Shown: positions 23,040 to 33,832 of the stretch, piece after piece
How positions within the stretch are numbered: position 1 is the first letter of the stretch
How the letters are laid out: each line of letters opens with the position of its first letter
From: Misgurnus anguillicaudatus
Lineage: Eukaryota; Chordata; Actinopteri; Cypriniformes; Cobitidae
Assembly (NCBI RefSeq): GCF_027580225.2
Contig: NW_027395283.1
Span: forward strand, 6,142,501-6,206,500
Length of the DNA: 64,000 bases
Reading direction: 5' to 3'
Notes under the pieces: generated by a model
What the model saw: only the letters and a program-made list of their open reading frames with translations
Told to the model about the DNA's origin: nothing
The model's database searches: none
Position numbers and translations under genes: made by a program

Positions 23040-24869
23040 TTATTACACGGCTACTTGCCACATAAGGAAAAAACTGGACATGAATATGAATTTGAAACAT
23101 TTTATTAGCATATTTTTTTAAATTAACATTTTTAATCCTTCCGCGAAACGATATAGTTCCACGTGACTAACATTCAAAGGAATTACATAAAAAGACAGAA
23201 GGACTATTTATAACATCAACATATGAATATATATATATATATATATTTGAGTATGTTATTTACAAGTATTAAATTGCACATTTCCATTAATTGTGAACTG
23301 TGACATTGTAAATGTGGTCCCAGCGGGGATGTTGAAGTTGATGTTTTTGGTAGAGTCAGCGAAAGTTTTCTCTATGGACGTTGTGTTGATTGCACCTAAA
23401 ATCACACTTATCATTAAAATATATTGGTGATTGCATTTTATGATAAATATTATATTTAATACGAACACTTACTGCTTGCCAAGCTGTTGTCAGGATTTGA
23501 TGAGAGTATATTGCTCCATTTCTGTCTGTCAGCGGTGGTCGGAGTCCAGTAAATCTTTAGACTGCTTTCACATCTATGTCCGGTCACAGTCATAATCTCT
23601 CTTGTTTCCAATCCGGCACGCGAGAGAAGTTGCACAGCCGTGCTTCTTAAACTGTGGTTTGTGTATCTTTGTGAGAGGCCAGCTGCTTCGCTGATTGTGG
23701 GCATCATCTTGGCAAGGTAGTTATGTCCCATCGGCTCTTTAGAGTACCAGACTGTTCTTTTGTTCAGTGTTTCCTGGTTTTGTCGTAGTGGATGAAGATA
23801 AAATGCGTCTGCGTCTGACGGACAGAGTGCCAGGTATTTTTTGAAAGTAGCAACAGGACACTTGGGGTTGTTGGGTTCAGCGAAGATGCAGCCTCTGTAA
23901 TTTTCTTTACATGGATCTTTCGGGTCTTTGTGGTTTTTAGTCTCTGCATTGTGGGACAGAGTAATGTATTCGATGCCATTGTCGTCACATTTCATGGTAA
24001 AAGAATCCCTTCTTAAATCTCGGTTCCCTTCTCTGCCTCGTCTTGCTAGATGTAGTTGTACATCAAACCACACTTTCCGAACTAGACCAGTTGCTGTGTC
24101 TGGCGACAGCACATCGGAGTTTCGTATTAGATGCATGTCTGCTGGCGAGTTCGGTGGATGATGGTGACTAATGTCTTTACCAGCTTTACGAATGGCTTTA
24201 ATTGTAGATTTAAAAACTGCATTGCTGGAGTTGAAGGTTGGACTTTTCAGGATATCAACATTTTTAAAATATCTGGCAATGCCAGTCCTGATGGCCATAT
24301 AGCTGGCTATTGAATAAGTCTGACCGTTCGCACTTTGCACAGATGCATAAAATGATCTTAACACCTTATTAAGATCCTCTGCTTCATACTTGTCTGACTC
24401 GGTCTCCATTTTTTTCTCTTTTAGCCAGTCTTCGAGAAGTTTTATTGCCCATTCTGTATTTTTTTTTTTGTGTTTGCTTCATAGCTGTCGTGCTCTATTT
24501 GGTCAAGTTCAGTCGCAGAAAGCTCTCTGTGTCTTGTCGTTGTTTGTTCTTCGTAGTTACATTTTCGTTTTTTCTTCTTAATTGGGGAGCCATCTGAATC
24601 GTCATCTATCCACTGTTCAAACGTTTTGTTTTTACCGTACATGTTAAAATTAATGTCGAAATTTTCCATTGTGGTTGTCAATGTCCAGTGTTTGTCAGAA
24701 GATGGCGCCAAACGGTAATCTTTGGGATTTTACGCGGAGGGATTTTACGCGTGCAAGTAGTACCGGCTATGCGTTATTATTTTGGAGCGGTTATTATTTG
24801 AAAAGAACGAACCTGCAAATGTCTCAACTGACCAATCAGAATCAAGCATTCCAGAGAGCCGTGTAATAA
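23040..24869 (-). mobile_element. Crypton-like element bounded by 13-bp inverted repeats
   Basis: TTATTACACGGCT (23040-23052) and its exact complement AGCCGTGTAATAA (24857-24869) bracket the tyrosine-recombinase-like gene. Cryptons are not known for TIRs, so the true ends are uncertain; the bracket may belong to the host element. An AT microsatellite is at 23227-23246. Confidence 0.5.
23256..24669 (-). pseudogene. Crypton-like tyrosine recombinase (DUF3504), one frameshift, two exons
   Basis: Read on the minus strand from the ATG at 24669. The N-terminal part, with a basic KKKKRK, shifts frame in an 11-T run at 24459-24469. It then continues as the DUF3504 domain shared by Cryptons, ZMYM2/3/4, QRICH1 and KCTD1: [22 protein letters not shown], then the recombinase part. 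Catalytic-type residues are visible: an Arg in the VRKVWFD/ARRGREG area, HSLR (HxxR), TGHR, and a Tyr in SSLKIYW. A donor GTAAGT at 23472 and acceptor TTTTAG at 23396 define a 77-bp intron; splicing is in frame and adds 45 codons (23395-23256). Apart from the homopolymer slip the gene is open, so the copy may be young. The slip could also be an assembly error. Confidence 0.8.
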
Positions 24870-25079
24870 TTCTGTTTAATGCGGTATTGCTTGCCATTAA
24901 TGTTTTCAATAAAAAGCAACCTAGTTAGATAGAGAATATGGTCTGAGAAGATCCAGCAGCTCCATAATGAGTTGTCTTGGGAGGCAATTTTTTTTTTAAT
25001 TTAGCCACGTCAGGCAAAATGTCAAAAGGTTTAAGGGTTGCCGAATAAATTTTTTTTTCGGAGTTACTGGTGTTGTGTG

Positions 25080-25506
25080 GAAGTCTGTTCCCTATGTTTC
25101 CCTTTATTGTTGTGTTTTTATAGCGTTTTTATCACATTATATGTTTATTATTTATATACATTGAAAGTTTTAATGGCTCCTGAGATGTATATGTGTGCAT
25201 TTATGTAATGTATCTTGACTGTTCTTGATTGTAAGTCAATTATTTTTACAGTATGAATCATATTATATGTATAATATATATTTATTATGTATGGAAACAT
25301 AACAGTTTCAAAACCAACAGTAAAGGAAAAAAGAGCTATATGTTAGAAGGCATAAAACTGTCAAATATGAAATATTTAAAAAATTATATAATAGAATACA
25401 TGATATTATTGCTTTTTAGTATAACCAATTGAAATCTTTAATCTTTCTAAATAAATTATAAATGTAACGTGATGAAAACGCTATAAACATAGAGGGAACA
25501 GACTTC
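25080..25506. mobile_element. Fold-back MITE, GAAGTCTGTTCCCT termini
   Basis: GAAGTCTGTTCCCT at the left is inverse to AGGGAACAGACTTC at the right. Inner TATAGCGTTTT and AAAACGCTATA also pair. The interior is AT-rich and non-coding. Confidence 0.75.
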
Positions 25507-25735
25507 AATGAGGAACAAACACCGGCGCCGTCTTTGATTCATTAGTTCTGATACCAAATAAAGTCAACTGCATAAATAGTCCTGTATTCATTGCAAACAT
25601 ATTTTATTAAGTCTTAAAATGTCCATAACATAAAATAATTTTCACTATACCATAGTTTGACTTGTACTGCGCTGCGCTGATTTCTAAGGACTGCTGCACA
25701 GTGGTGGCGATAGTGTTTTGTGCTCAAACAACGCT

Positions 25736-26446
25736 AAAGGCTGGTACAGACGGTACGACTTTAAAATCGTCGGCCGATTTTCCAACCCTGAGAGACCCCA
25801 CACACGGCGATAAAACATCGCGGGTCTAACAGTTTTGGTCGTACAGTTAGTGGTGCGCTGCCACATGGCAAAATCAACACATCACACACGAACCGATTTG
25901 ACTCCCGAGCAGTCCCAGGTCAGACGGGAAATCTCGCAAAATCTCTCGCGATCAAACGTGATTTCAGAGTAAACAATCATGGCGGACGAAGAGGATGCAG
26001 TGGCGATAGTTTGCAGTTTGTTTTTAACCGAAAATTGCGTTTGCGCGCAATTTCTGTTTTACCCTTGGTCTAGTCCATAGTTGGATGCATTGAGATGCAG
26101 TAAATATGACCCGTGACTTCCCGGTACTTCCTCGCTGCTTCGTCACCTCGCTTTCTGATTGGCTACATGTCACAGTCCACAGGCTGCTTGCTCGTTTGTC
26201 CGCAGGAGACACCACACACGAGAAGAAATCGGGCCAAAAAAATCCAACATGTTGGATATCCCCGATTTGAGATCGGAGCAGTCCCGAGGTCCTTCCGAGT
26301 AGACGAGAGCAGTCTAAACACACCACACACGGCAAGAATATCTGATCAGTTTATTTTACGATTATCGGAGCATCCTTAAGATTGTCGGAAGGGGTGAATC
26401 GGGGCTAAAATCGGCCTAATTATCCTGCCGTGTGAACCAGCCTTAA
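25736..26446. mobile_element. MITE, AAGGCTGGT termini
   Basis: The left end AAAGGCTGGTACAGACGG is imperfectly inverse to CCGTGTGAACCAGCCTTAA. The subterminal parts also pair, through ATCGTCGGCCGATTTT and AAAATCGGCC. It is non-coding. Confidence 0.65.
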
Positions 26447-26610
26447 GAGAGAGCTTACGAATGGTCCAGACCAACCTTATGAAAGTGTGACTTACAGAAG
26501 ATATACTTAGCGGACGAACGTGTCGGGAATCGTGTCATAGAGTTAAGAGAGAGGTTAAGAAATAGGTTAAGAACTACTTAGCGATAAGAACATTTTGGGG
26601 AACTGGGCCC

Positions 26611-27316
26611 TGATCAGTAAGCAGATACATCAGCAGTCTCATGAATAATTATGATGTTGTGTTGTTAGATTTCCCCTACACACCTGACTGACTTAAGTTA
26701 CATAACCGTGTAGACAACACACACAAGACATTTATCCTCACCGGGTGTCCACAGAAGACAAACACCGAAGAGTCACACAACATTTTGTCCATTATGAACA
26801 CTGCATCATGATGTGGACGATTCTGAATCAATTCACAAATGTCCAGAATTGAAGAAATGTCAAGAATTCTAAAGAGTTATTTTACAAAATAATAACATGA
26901 CGTTATCAGAACCAAAAGGCGGAACTCAACTGCGGGAGGGGTGCTACACACGGACAGCTTGAGAGCGCGCACATCACGAGCACCCACAGTGGAGCTTACA
27001 CGAGCAGTAGAGAAAGAAAAAACAAATACATCTAGCCCTATTTGACTCATTCTAAACTGCAAGAAAACAAAATACATGTTGAGATGATCTTCATCTGCCT
27101 TTTCTCTGTTCAGTGAGCGTCAGGAAGAAACAGCGCCTTTCATTTACGGACTCATCTGATGTGCTAATAGCGTTTCCAAAAACCTGCCGCTAAATATTTA
27201 GATATAGATAAGAACATGAATATATATTTCTGTAAAAATATGCACATCATTTGTTATTCAGACGGAGGCGCTGGGTGCGCTGCATTAGATACAGTAATAC
27301 TGCCAAAATCACTGTG
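26611..27316. other. NLR intron sequence, no gene recognised
   Basis: Non-coding. A GATTCTGAATCAATTC motif near 26820 and its relative near 27805 may be two ends of an old element interrupted by the MITE at 27317. Confidence 0.35.
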
Positions 27317-27729
27317 TATAGACCCCTTCAAGGTTTGTAAACATTGAATGACTATCGGGTGCGCGCGCAGCACGGGGTCGAACTGTTCATACCATTTAGG
27401 CTTTATAATTTAATCTAACAGTGCTGAAAAATGATGATTTACCTCAAATGAAGTGAGCACTACAAACACAAGCCTCTTTGATATTTGCATTGTCCCAGTC
27501 TGCACGTTAATTGCTTGCAGACGCAGATGTTGTATTTTTTTGTTTTTGAGATTCTGCATGACTCGCGAAAACTTAACGGAAGACCTGGTGCGATTTTCAC
27601 AGTCCACGACGTAAGTAGGCATTTTTGACGATACCGAATAATACGCAACTGAATCTGCTGTAATGACTTTTCTGACCCCGACATGCGCAGTGGGAACAGC
27701 CTGTGACGTGAACCGTGAAGGGGTCTATA
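27317..27729. mobile_element. MITE with TATAGACCCCTTCA termini
   Basis: TATAGACCCCTTCA at the left is inverse to TGAAGGGGTCTATA at the right. TA may be the target duplication. The termini are related to those of the THAP-bearing element at 47707-53412 and the MITE at 60329-61411. Confidence 0.75.
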
Positions 27730-29557
27730 ATGATGATGATTAGATGATATGTCAGTTACAGTTACATACCGATATGACAGAAAACATATTAATTATATAT
27801 GTTGATTCTGAATCGATTCATGAGGGTCCAAACGATTCCCACCCCTAATGAACACAAACACTTGAGGAAATAAGATCATGTGTTAAACCTGACATACTCC
27901 AGTCAATGTCTTTGAATATGATTTAATCACGAATGAATCCTCCTCATCAGAAAGAATACAAGAGTTTATATAGTATAGATACATGACAAAGTCACATCAT
28001 TTATCTCTAATATGATTTATTCTTCATATCTGCAATTCAGAAACTCCTCTCTGTTACCATGCAGACAAAAACAAATTTAACTTTCTTGATGACCTCAGCT
28101 TTAACAAGTCATGTGGTTTAAATTGAAATCATTTAACCACACGTACTTCATCTATTTCAACACATTTTGTTGTTAAAAGCATACAGTACAAATGTTCAAA
28201 CCTGTAAGGAAAAGACATGTTAGTTATGTAAGGGATAATGTAGAGGCAGCCGGTAGTTATCGGGAATTATACAACAGTTCTTTCTGGTTCTCGAATCTGA
28301 TTGGCTAAGAGCTATACGATATTGTGCTGATAACGGCACTGTAACCGCTTCACCTTTCGTATCATTCCGCCACCTAGTGAATGGAGGTCCTAAGCAGGCT
28401 CATCTCTGAATGGAAAAACACAGACGCCCTGATCCATTACACAAATGCGCAAGGTATACAGTAGTTGGCAGTAATACTCCCAAGGAGTGAGCAGCCATTA
28501 AACGAAAAGAAGAAGAACAGACGCCCTGTTTTGAATCACTCTGTGTGTCTCATTATTTTACTAGCTCATAAATCAGTCTGTGAATCCCCAATCGGAAGTT
28601 ATTATTCTGTCAAAGATCAGCGCTCTTGGATGTTACGTTTAAGTTAATGGGAGAAATGTCTTGTCACATCGTGTGGCTTTCAAATGTGGACATTGATCAT
28701 TTACTTTATCGTGACGTGACTATTAAAACATGTTATGAGATATCGCCACTGATATATTTATAAGCAGCATGCAAAAACATCTCTCTGACACTTATAAAAA
28801 ACCGTTTTATATAGTACTGACAAGAACAAAGTTTAATAATAATAATCGAGTGCTCGTATCCCGTTAAGAATAAATGAGAAAGCAATAGTAACGTTATACA
28901 AGTATAGTTTTATTCACTTTTACCTCGCGGCAAAACAATAACAACACAAAAGACACTAAATATGTATAAAAAAACAAGTAATAGTTTGATCATGACACCA
29001 AAAACTGCTGATTTGATCTCATTTTGACGATCATAAACAAACAAGGCCAACATGAGAGCCAGGGAATTCCTGTCAGAGATGTAGCCCAGAGAGGGCGGTG
29101 GTCAGCGGGGCGAGTGAACACTAAGCTCATGCTTTGGTTCTCGTTCGTACCGAATCTCACTAAGCAAACGTTCAAACAGGCGCTATCTTTACTAATCGAC
29201 TGCAGATTTAAATATAATACATATACATTTTCGACTGAACTAATCTTAAAACTACACTTTGTGACCAAGAAACGGTAATATAAAGTAACGGCTTTTCCGT
29301 CCATTGAGTTGTTATGAGCTTCAAAGCAGCCGAAAGTGTTTCCTGTCATTCTGGCCGCCCTCAAATCCGTGGCGGAAGAAGTAGTTCCCAAACAAAGAGG
29401 CTTTTAAAATAACTCCGTTGTTGTTTTCTAGTTTTCGTTTTTTCAAACGTGTGCCGTCGAACTGTTGTATAAAAGCAACGGCCTCTGTTAAAATGTCAGA
29501 AAATGTAGTTTGGTGTTTCTTTGATGAAATCTTTGCTGATATTATTGTGTATGAAGA
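27730..29557. other. NLR intron sequence with one foreign terminal arm
   Basis: 28232-28262 repeats one arm of the 22920 palindrome, followed by GGGAATTATACAACAG, which looks like the start of a repeat whose other end I could not find. The rest, to 29557, shows no exon I can support. Confidence 0.4.
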
Positions 29558-29744
29558 GTTCCCTTTCAGTCGGTCACTACGACGTCACGTCGTGACCGAC
29601 GAATTGGGAACTCGCTTAGAGAGACCAATCTGCTTCGAATACTACTAAAACGCCAATGAACTTGGCATTGAGATATTTGCATAATGCTGGCGCCGCCCCG
29701 CCAGGTGCGTATATAAGGAGCACGTGCAAATAGGGAAATCAGCT
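29558..29744 (+). repeat. DIRS left inverted terminal repeat
   Basis: It starts GTTCCCTTTCAGTCGG. From 29581 to 29744 it is inverse to the right terminal region. It contains TATATAAGG at about 29711, a likely TATA box for the element promoter, followed by the untranslated leader to 30030. Confidence 0.85.
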
Positions 29745-30030
29745 TTTTATCGCTTCGAAAGCCGGCAGTATCTGCTACTGAGAAGCTACTTCTACTCTGT
29801 TGGGATCGATTGCTGAAGTTGGTTGGACTAGCAGTACCACAGCGGACGCCTCGCAGTATTCCACGACTCTGCATCTTTGTTTTGAGTTAGTGTGTGCGTT
29901 GCCTTTCCCTGTGCGCATCATCAACTGAGCATCTGAGTGAATTTCCCTAAAAGAGTGATACGAGAGAGCTTTGTGCCTTGTTAAAGGCAGCCACTCTCTC
30001 GTATATCCGGAGATCAGCGTCCTTTTCAGG

Positions 30031-31479
30031 ATGGCTTTTCGTCCGTGCGATCTTGGGTGCGGCAAATATATGGGTCCGAAGGACGGTCACGAGCGTTGTC
30101 TCTCGTGCTTGGGCATCGAGCACGCGGAGGCAGCGTTCGCGGGGGGTAAGTGTTCTCACTGTGAGAACATGTCCCTTGTGGATTTGCGGAGACGGTTGTC
30201 TTTCCTCCGGGAAAAACGCAACCCGCGTCCGGCGAGTTCTGAACGCCGCCACGGAGCGGCCGTGAAGCTCTCGAAGGACGATCTTCGCATCACTGTGCTG
30301 AGCCGGTCGGGGGATTCGTCCTCCGGCTCTCAGCCTCCTCATTCACAGCCGGTTGATGTGCCGATGGAGACTTCAGCGTCGTGTTCTACGATGTCTGTAG
30401 AATCTGTCGTGCCTCCCTCCGGGTCCACGGAAACCGCAGCATCCGAGGGTGGGCCCCCTCCCTCTGAGGACCCTGACGTCCTTCCCCCCTCCGGACGGGT
30501 CGTGACGCCGGAGTTTGACCCAGAGATGGTGGCCGTGCTCGCTCGAGCGGCGGAGACCGTAGGGTTAGAGTGGGTTCACCCCCCTCAGCCCGAACCGTCC
30601 CGCCTGGATGATTGGTTCTTTGGAGCTGCCCGGGTTTCACAACCCTCTCCACCGGTGCCTTTCTTCCCCGAGGTGCACGAGGAGCTGACTAGAACCTGGA
30701 AGTCGCCGTTTTCAACCAGATTACGGCCGTTTCAGCCCTCCCCCCTCACCTCCCTCACCAATGGAGCCGCTAAGGGTTATACGGGGATCCCCCCCGTGGA
30801 GCGGGCGGTCGCGATGCAGTTGTGTCCGGCCACCGCTCCCTCCTGGAAGGATCGCCCAACCCTCCCCTCCCGTGCTTGCAGACAGTCTTTCGGTTTAACG
30901 GGGGCTGCCCACCAGGCATGCAGAGAGGCGGCTTCAGCCCTGCACGCTATGGCGTTGTTGCAGGTTCATCAGGCCAAGGCTCTGAGGGATCTGCATGAGG
31001 GAGGACACGACTCGCCTGTCCTTTCGGAGCTCCGGGCCGCGACGGATCTGGCTCTCCGCGCTACCAAGGTTACAGCGCAGGCGATTGGTCGTGCGATGTC
31101 CACGATGGTGGTCCAGGAACGCCATCTATGGCTATGTCTGGCGGACATGTCGGATGCGAAGAAGAACAAGTTCTTGGACGCTCCCGTGTCCCAGGCTGGT
31201 CTCTTCGGCGAGTCGGTGGAGTCTTTCGCCCAGCAGTTCTCCGCCGCCCAGAAGCAGACGGAGGCGATCGCTCAGATCATGCCCCGGCGCAAGCGACCTG
31301 CATCTCGCCCTCCAGCGCTGGCTGCCCCGCCTGCTTCTCGCCGTGGGCGCCCTCCGGCGGCTGCCTCCACCCCCCCCACGAGAACATCTTCCAGGCCACG
31401 GAGGGGGAACAGCCGTCGGCAGCCTGCCCCGCCCGCCCCACCCGCTTCCCGTGGCAAACGGAAATCGAAGCGGCCCTGA
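30031..31479 (+). CDS. DIRS gag-like ORF1 protein
   Basis: 482 codons plus stop. The ATG at 30031 (MAFRPC) is preferred to an upstream in-frame non-ATG start. The N-terminus has a Cys/His arrangement (CDLGCGKYM, H-ERC-SCLG-H, CSHCEN) typical of vertebrate DIRS ORF1. A Pro/Ser-rich middle follows, then a helical region and a strongly basic Arg/Pro/Lys C-terminus ending KRKSKRP, likely for RNA or DNA binding. The frame is intact. The next frame (RT) follows after 46 bp. Confidence 0.85.
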   Translation: MAFRPCDLGCGKYMGPKDGHERCLSCLGIEHAEAAFAGGKCSHCENMSLVDLRRRLSFLREKRNPRPASSERRHGAAVKLSKDDLRITVLSRSGDSSSGSQPPHSQPVDVPMETSASCSTMSVESVVPPSGSTETAASEGGPPPSEDPDVLPPSGRVVTPEFDPEMVAVLARAAETVGLEWVHPPQPEPSRLDDWFFGAARVSQPSPPVPFFPEVHEELTRTWKSPFSTRLRPFQPSPLTSLTNGAAKGYTGIPPVERAVAMQLCPATAPSWKDRPTLPSRACRQSFGLTGAAHQACREAASALHAMALLQVHQAKALRDLHEGGHDSPVLSELRAATDLALRATKVTAQAIGRAMSTMVVQERHLWLCLADMSDAKKNKFLDAPVSQAGLFGESVESFAQQFSAAQKQTEAIAQIMPRRKRPASRPPALAAPPASRRGRPPAAASTPPTRTSSRPRRGNSRRQPAPPAPPASRGKRKSKRP

Positions 31480-31525
31480 GACGGGCGACCTGGATTTGGA
31501 TGGGATCACTCAGCGGGAGACGGTG

Positions 31526-33832
31526 ATGGCACCGCTCCTTCCACCGGTAGAGGGCCGGGTGGAAAATCTTTGGTTTCGTTTTGTTTCTGTTCCGCCGGCT
31601 TCTCAGCCGGCACCCACAAAACCACAAAAAGAGTGCATTCCTATTCCTTCTCCAGGTCTCCAGAGGATCGAGAGAGATGTGAGCGGGCAGTCAGATGCTC
31701 TTCCTCCCTCTCCTCTATCGCCAGTGGGTATTCTGAGGAGTTCGAGTTCTCCGCTACGGAGACCGGACCACCAGCAAACCCTTCGGAGTCTGCGCTCTCC
31801 GCTGAGGAGACCAGACGACCGTCACCCTCAGCGGGCTCAGGTCAGTGTCACACACACACATACTGTAGATGCTTATGCTGTCACGGCAGAGGCACCAGCA
31901 GTCCCGCCTGTCCCGCTTCGCTGCCCCACCGCGGGTACTCCGGTAGTGCCGCTAATTCCTCTCGTACGGTCCCTGGGGGCTTGGCTTCAGCTTCCCAGTC
32001 CGTCTCGTTGGGTTTTACGCACGATCCGCCTCGGTTACGAAATTCAATTCAACCGGCACACACCCAAATTCTCGGGCGTTCGTTTCACCACGGTGAAAGC
32101 GTCCGATGCACATGTACTGCGTGCAGAAGTCAATATCCTGTTGGCGAAGGATGCGATAGAGCCGGTCCCTCTTACCGAGATGAGATCGGGGTTTTACAGC
32201 CCGTATTTCATAGTACCCAAGAAGAGCGGCGGTTTACGACCAATTTTGGATTTGCGGGTCCTGAACAAATCTCTTCAGAAGAGGTCTTTCAGGATGATTA
32301 CACCGAAGCAAATTTTCAATTCAATACGCCCCCAAGATTGGTTTGCAGCAATAGACCTGAAAGACGCGTATTTTCATGTGTCCATTCTCCCTCGTCACAG
32401 ACCGTTTCTCCGGTTTGCGTTCGAGGGACGGGCATATCAATACAAAGTTCTACCGTTCGGGCTGTCTCTCTCTCCCCGTGTATTCACGAAAGTAGTGGAG
32501 GCGGCGTTAAAGCCCCTCAGAGAGAGCGGTGTTCGCATATTGGCTTACCTCGACGATTGGCTTATAATAGCGGATTCTCGGCGGACGCTGTGCGAGCACA
32601 GAGATCTAACGCTTCAACATCTCGCCCGTTTGGGTCTTCGGGTCAACTGGGAGAAGAGCAAACTCTGCCCCACGCAGAGGATCTCTTTTCTCGGGATGGA
32701 ACTGGACTCGATCGATTTATCGGCGCGTTTGACAGAAGAGCGCGTCCAATCAATTCTGACTTGCCTCGGTTCATTCCGAGGGAAGAATGCGGTCCCTCTG
32801 AAACAATTTCAGAGACTCCTGGGGCGTATGGCAGCAGCAGCGGCCGTGACACCGCTCGGACTGCTCCATATGAGACCGCTTCAGCGTTGGCTTCACGATC
32901 GAGTCCCGAGGAGAGCGTGGCGCGCTGGCATCCATCGTGTAACCATTACACCTGCGTGCCGCCTAACATTCCCCCCGTGGTCAGACCCCGAGTTTCTCAG
33001 GACCGGCGTGTCCATGAGACAGGTCTCCCGGCATGCTGTTGTCCATACGGATGCCTCCGACACGGGCTGGGGAGCCACGTACGACGAGCTCACGGCTTCG
33101 GGGGTGTGGACAGCACCCCAGTTGCATTGGCATATCAATTGCCGCGAGTTATGGGCAGTATATCTGGGACTCGTACGCTTCGCTACGGAGCTGGGAGGGA
33201 AGGATGTACTAGTACGCTCAGACAACACTGCGACAGTTGCGTATATCAACCGTCAAGGCGGTTTGTGCTCCTGTCACCTGTCGCATCTCGCTCGTCATCT
33301 CTTCCTTTGGAGTCAGAAGCATCTGAGGTCCCTTCGTGCCATTTACATCCCGGGCTCGCTCAACACAACGGCAGACGCGCTTTCCCGAGCTGCGCGCCCC
33401 GGCGAATGGCGACTCCACCCCCAGACGGTCCAGCTGATTTGGAGGAAGTTCGGTCGTGCGCAGATAGACCTATTTGCGTCGCCGAACGATACCCATTGTC
33501 GCCTGTTTTATTCACTAACCGGGGGCAACCTCGGCGTGGATGCGCTGGCACACAGTTGGCCGCGGGGCATGCGCAAGTATGCGTTCCCCCCAGTGAGTCT
33601 AATAGCACAGACGCTGTGCAAAGTCAGGCAGGACGAGGAGAGCCTTTTAATGATCGCCCCATATTGGACGACCAGGAATTGGTTTCCGGAACTAATGCTC
33701 CTCGCGACAGCCCCTCCCTGGCGGATTCCCCTGAGGAAGGACCTTCTTTCTCAAGGAGGGGGCACATTATGGCACCCGCGCCCCGACCTGTGGAATCTCC
33801 ACGTTTGGTCGTTGAGCGCGCACAAGGTTTGA
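31526..33832 (+). CDS. DIRS reverse transcriptase-RNase H
   Basis: 768 codons from the ATG at 31526. The frame is open back to 30995 but overlaps gag there, so the later ATG is preferred. RT motifs: FIVPKKSGGLRPILDLR, AAIDLKDAYFHV with the first catalytic Asp, LPFGLSLSPRVF, and AYLDDWLI with the YLDD box. RNase H follows with HTDASDTGWG, NCRELWAVYLGL, RSDNTATVAYIN and TADALSRA, so all four acidic residues are present. No stop or frameshift is seen, and the enzyme looks intact. The end overlaps the recombinase ORF by 64 nt. Confidence 0.92.
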   Translation: MAPLLPPVEGRVENLWFRFVSVPPASQPAPTKPQKECIPIPSPGLQRIERDVSGQSDALPPSPLSPVGILRSSSSPLRRPDHQQTLRSLRSPLRRPDDRHPQRAQVSVTHTHTVDAYAVTAEAPAVPPVPLRCPTAGTPVVPLIPLVRSLGAWLQLPSPSRWVLRTIRLGYEIQFNRHTPKFSGVRFTTVKASDAHVLRAEVNILLAKDAIEPVPLTEMRSGFYSPYFIVPKKSGGLRPILDLRVLNKSLQKRSFRMITPKQIFNSIRPQDWFAAIDLKDAYFHVSILPRHRPFLRFAFEGRAYQYKVLPFGLSLSPRVFTKVVEAALKPLRESGVRILAYLDDWLIIADSRRTLCEHRDLTLQHLARLGLRVNWEKSKLCPTQRISFLGMELDSIDLSARLTEERVQSILTCLGSFRGKNAVPLKQFQRLLGRMAAAAAVTPLGLLHMRPLQRWLHDRVPRRAWRAGIHRVTITPACRLTFPPWSDPEFLRTGVSMRQVSRHAVVHTDASDTGWGATYDELTASGVWTAPQLHWHINCRELWAVYLGLVRFATELGGKDVLVRSDNTATVAYINRQGGLCSCHLSHLARHLFLWSQKHLRSLRAIYIPGSLNTTADALSRAARPGEWRLHPQTVQLIWRKFGRAQIDLFASPNDTHCRLFYSLTGGNLGVDALAHSWPRGMRKYAFPPVSLIAQTLCKVRQDEESLLMIAPYWTTRNWFPELMLLATAPPWRIPLRKDLLSQGGGTLWHPRPDLWNLHVWSLSAHKV

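Larger units (their letters stand above)
22394..26610. mobile_element. 4.2-kb TIR transposon with GGGCCC(G/A)GTTCCCC ends
   Basis: The left end GGGCCCGGTTCCCC and the right end GGGGAACTGGGCCC are inverse. Both continue into loosely inverted TTAGCGC / TTCTTAAC-rich subterminal sequence. Nested inside are a fold-back (22920-23037), a Crypton-like gene (23256-24669) and two MITEs. No transposase of its own was recognised. A Harbinger affinity is possible but no TSD is clear. Confidence 0.65.

Noticed and set aside
31570..33768. An open frame overlapping the DIRS RT, continuous with the recombinase frame
   Set aside because: Only the part after the ATG at 33769 reads as tyrosine recombinase; the upstream frame has no domain and is a shadow of RT.
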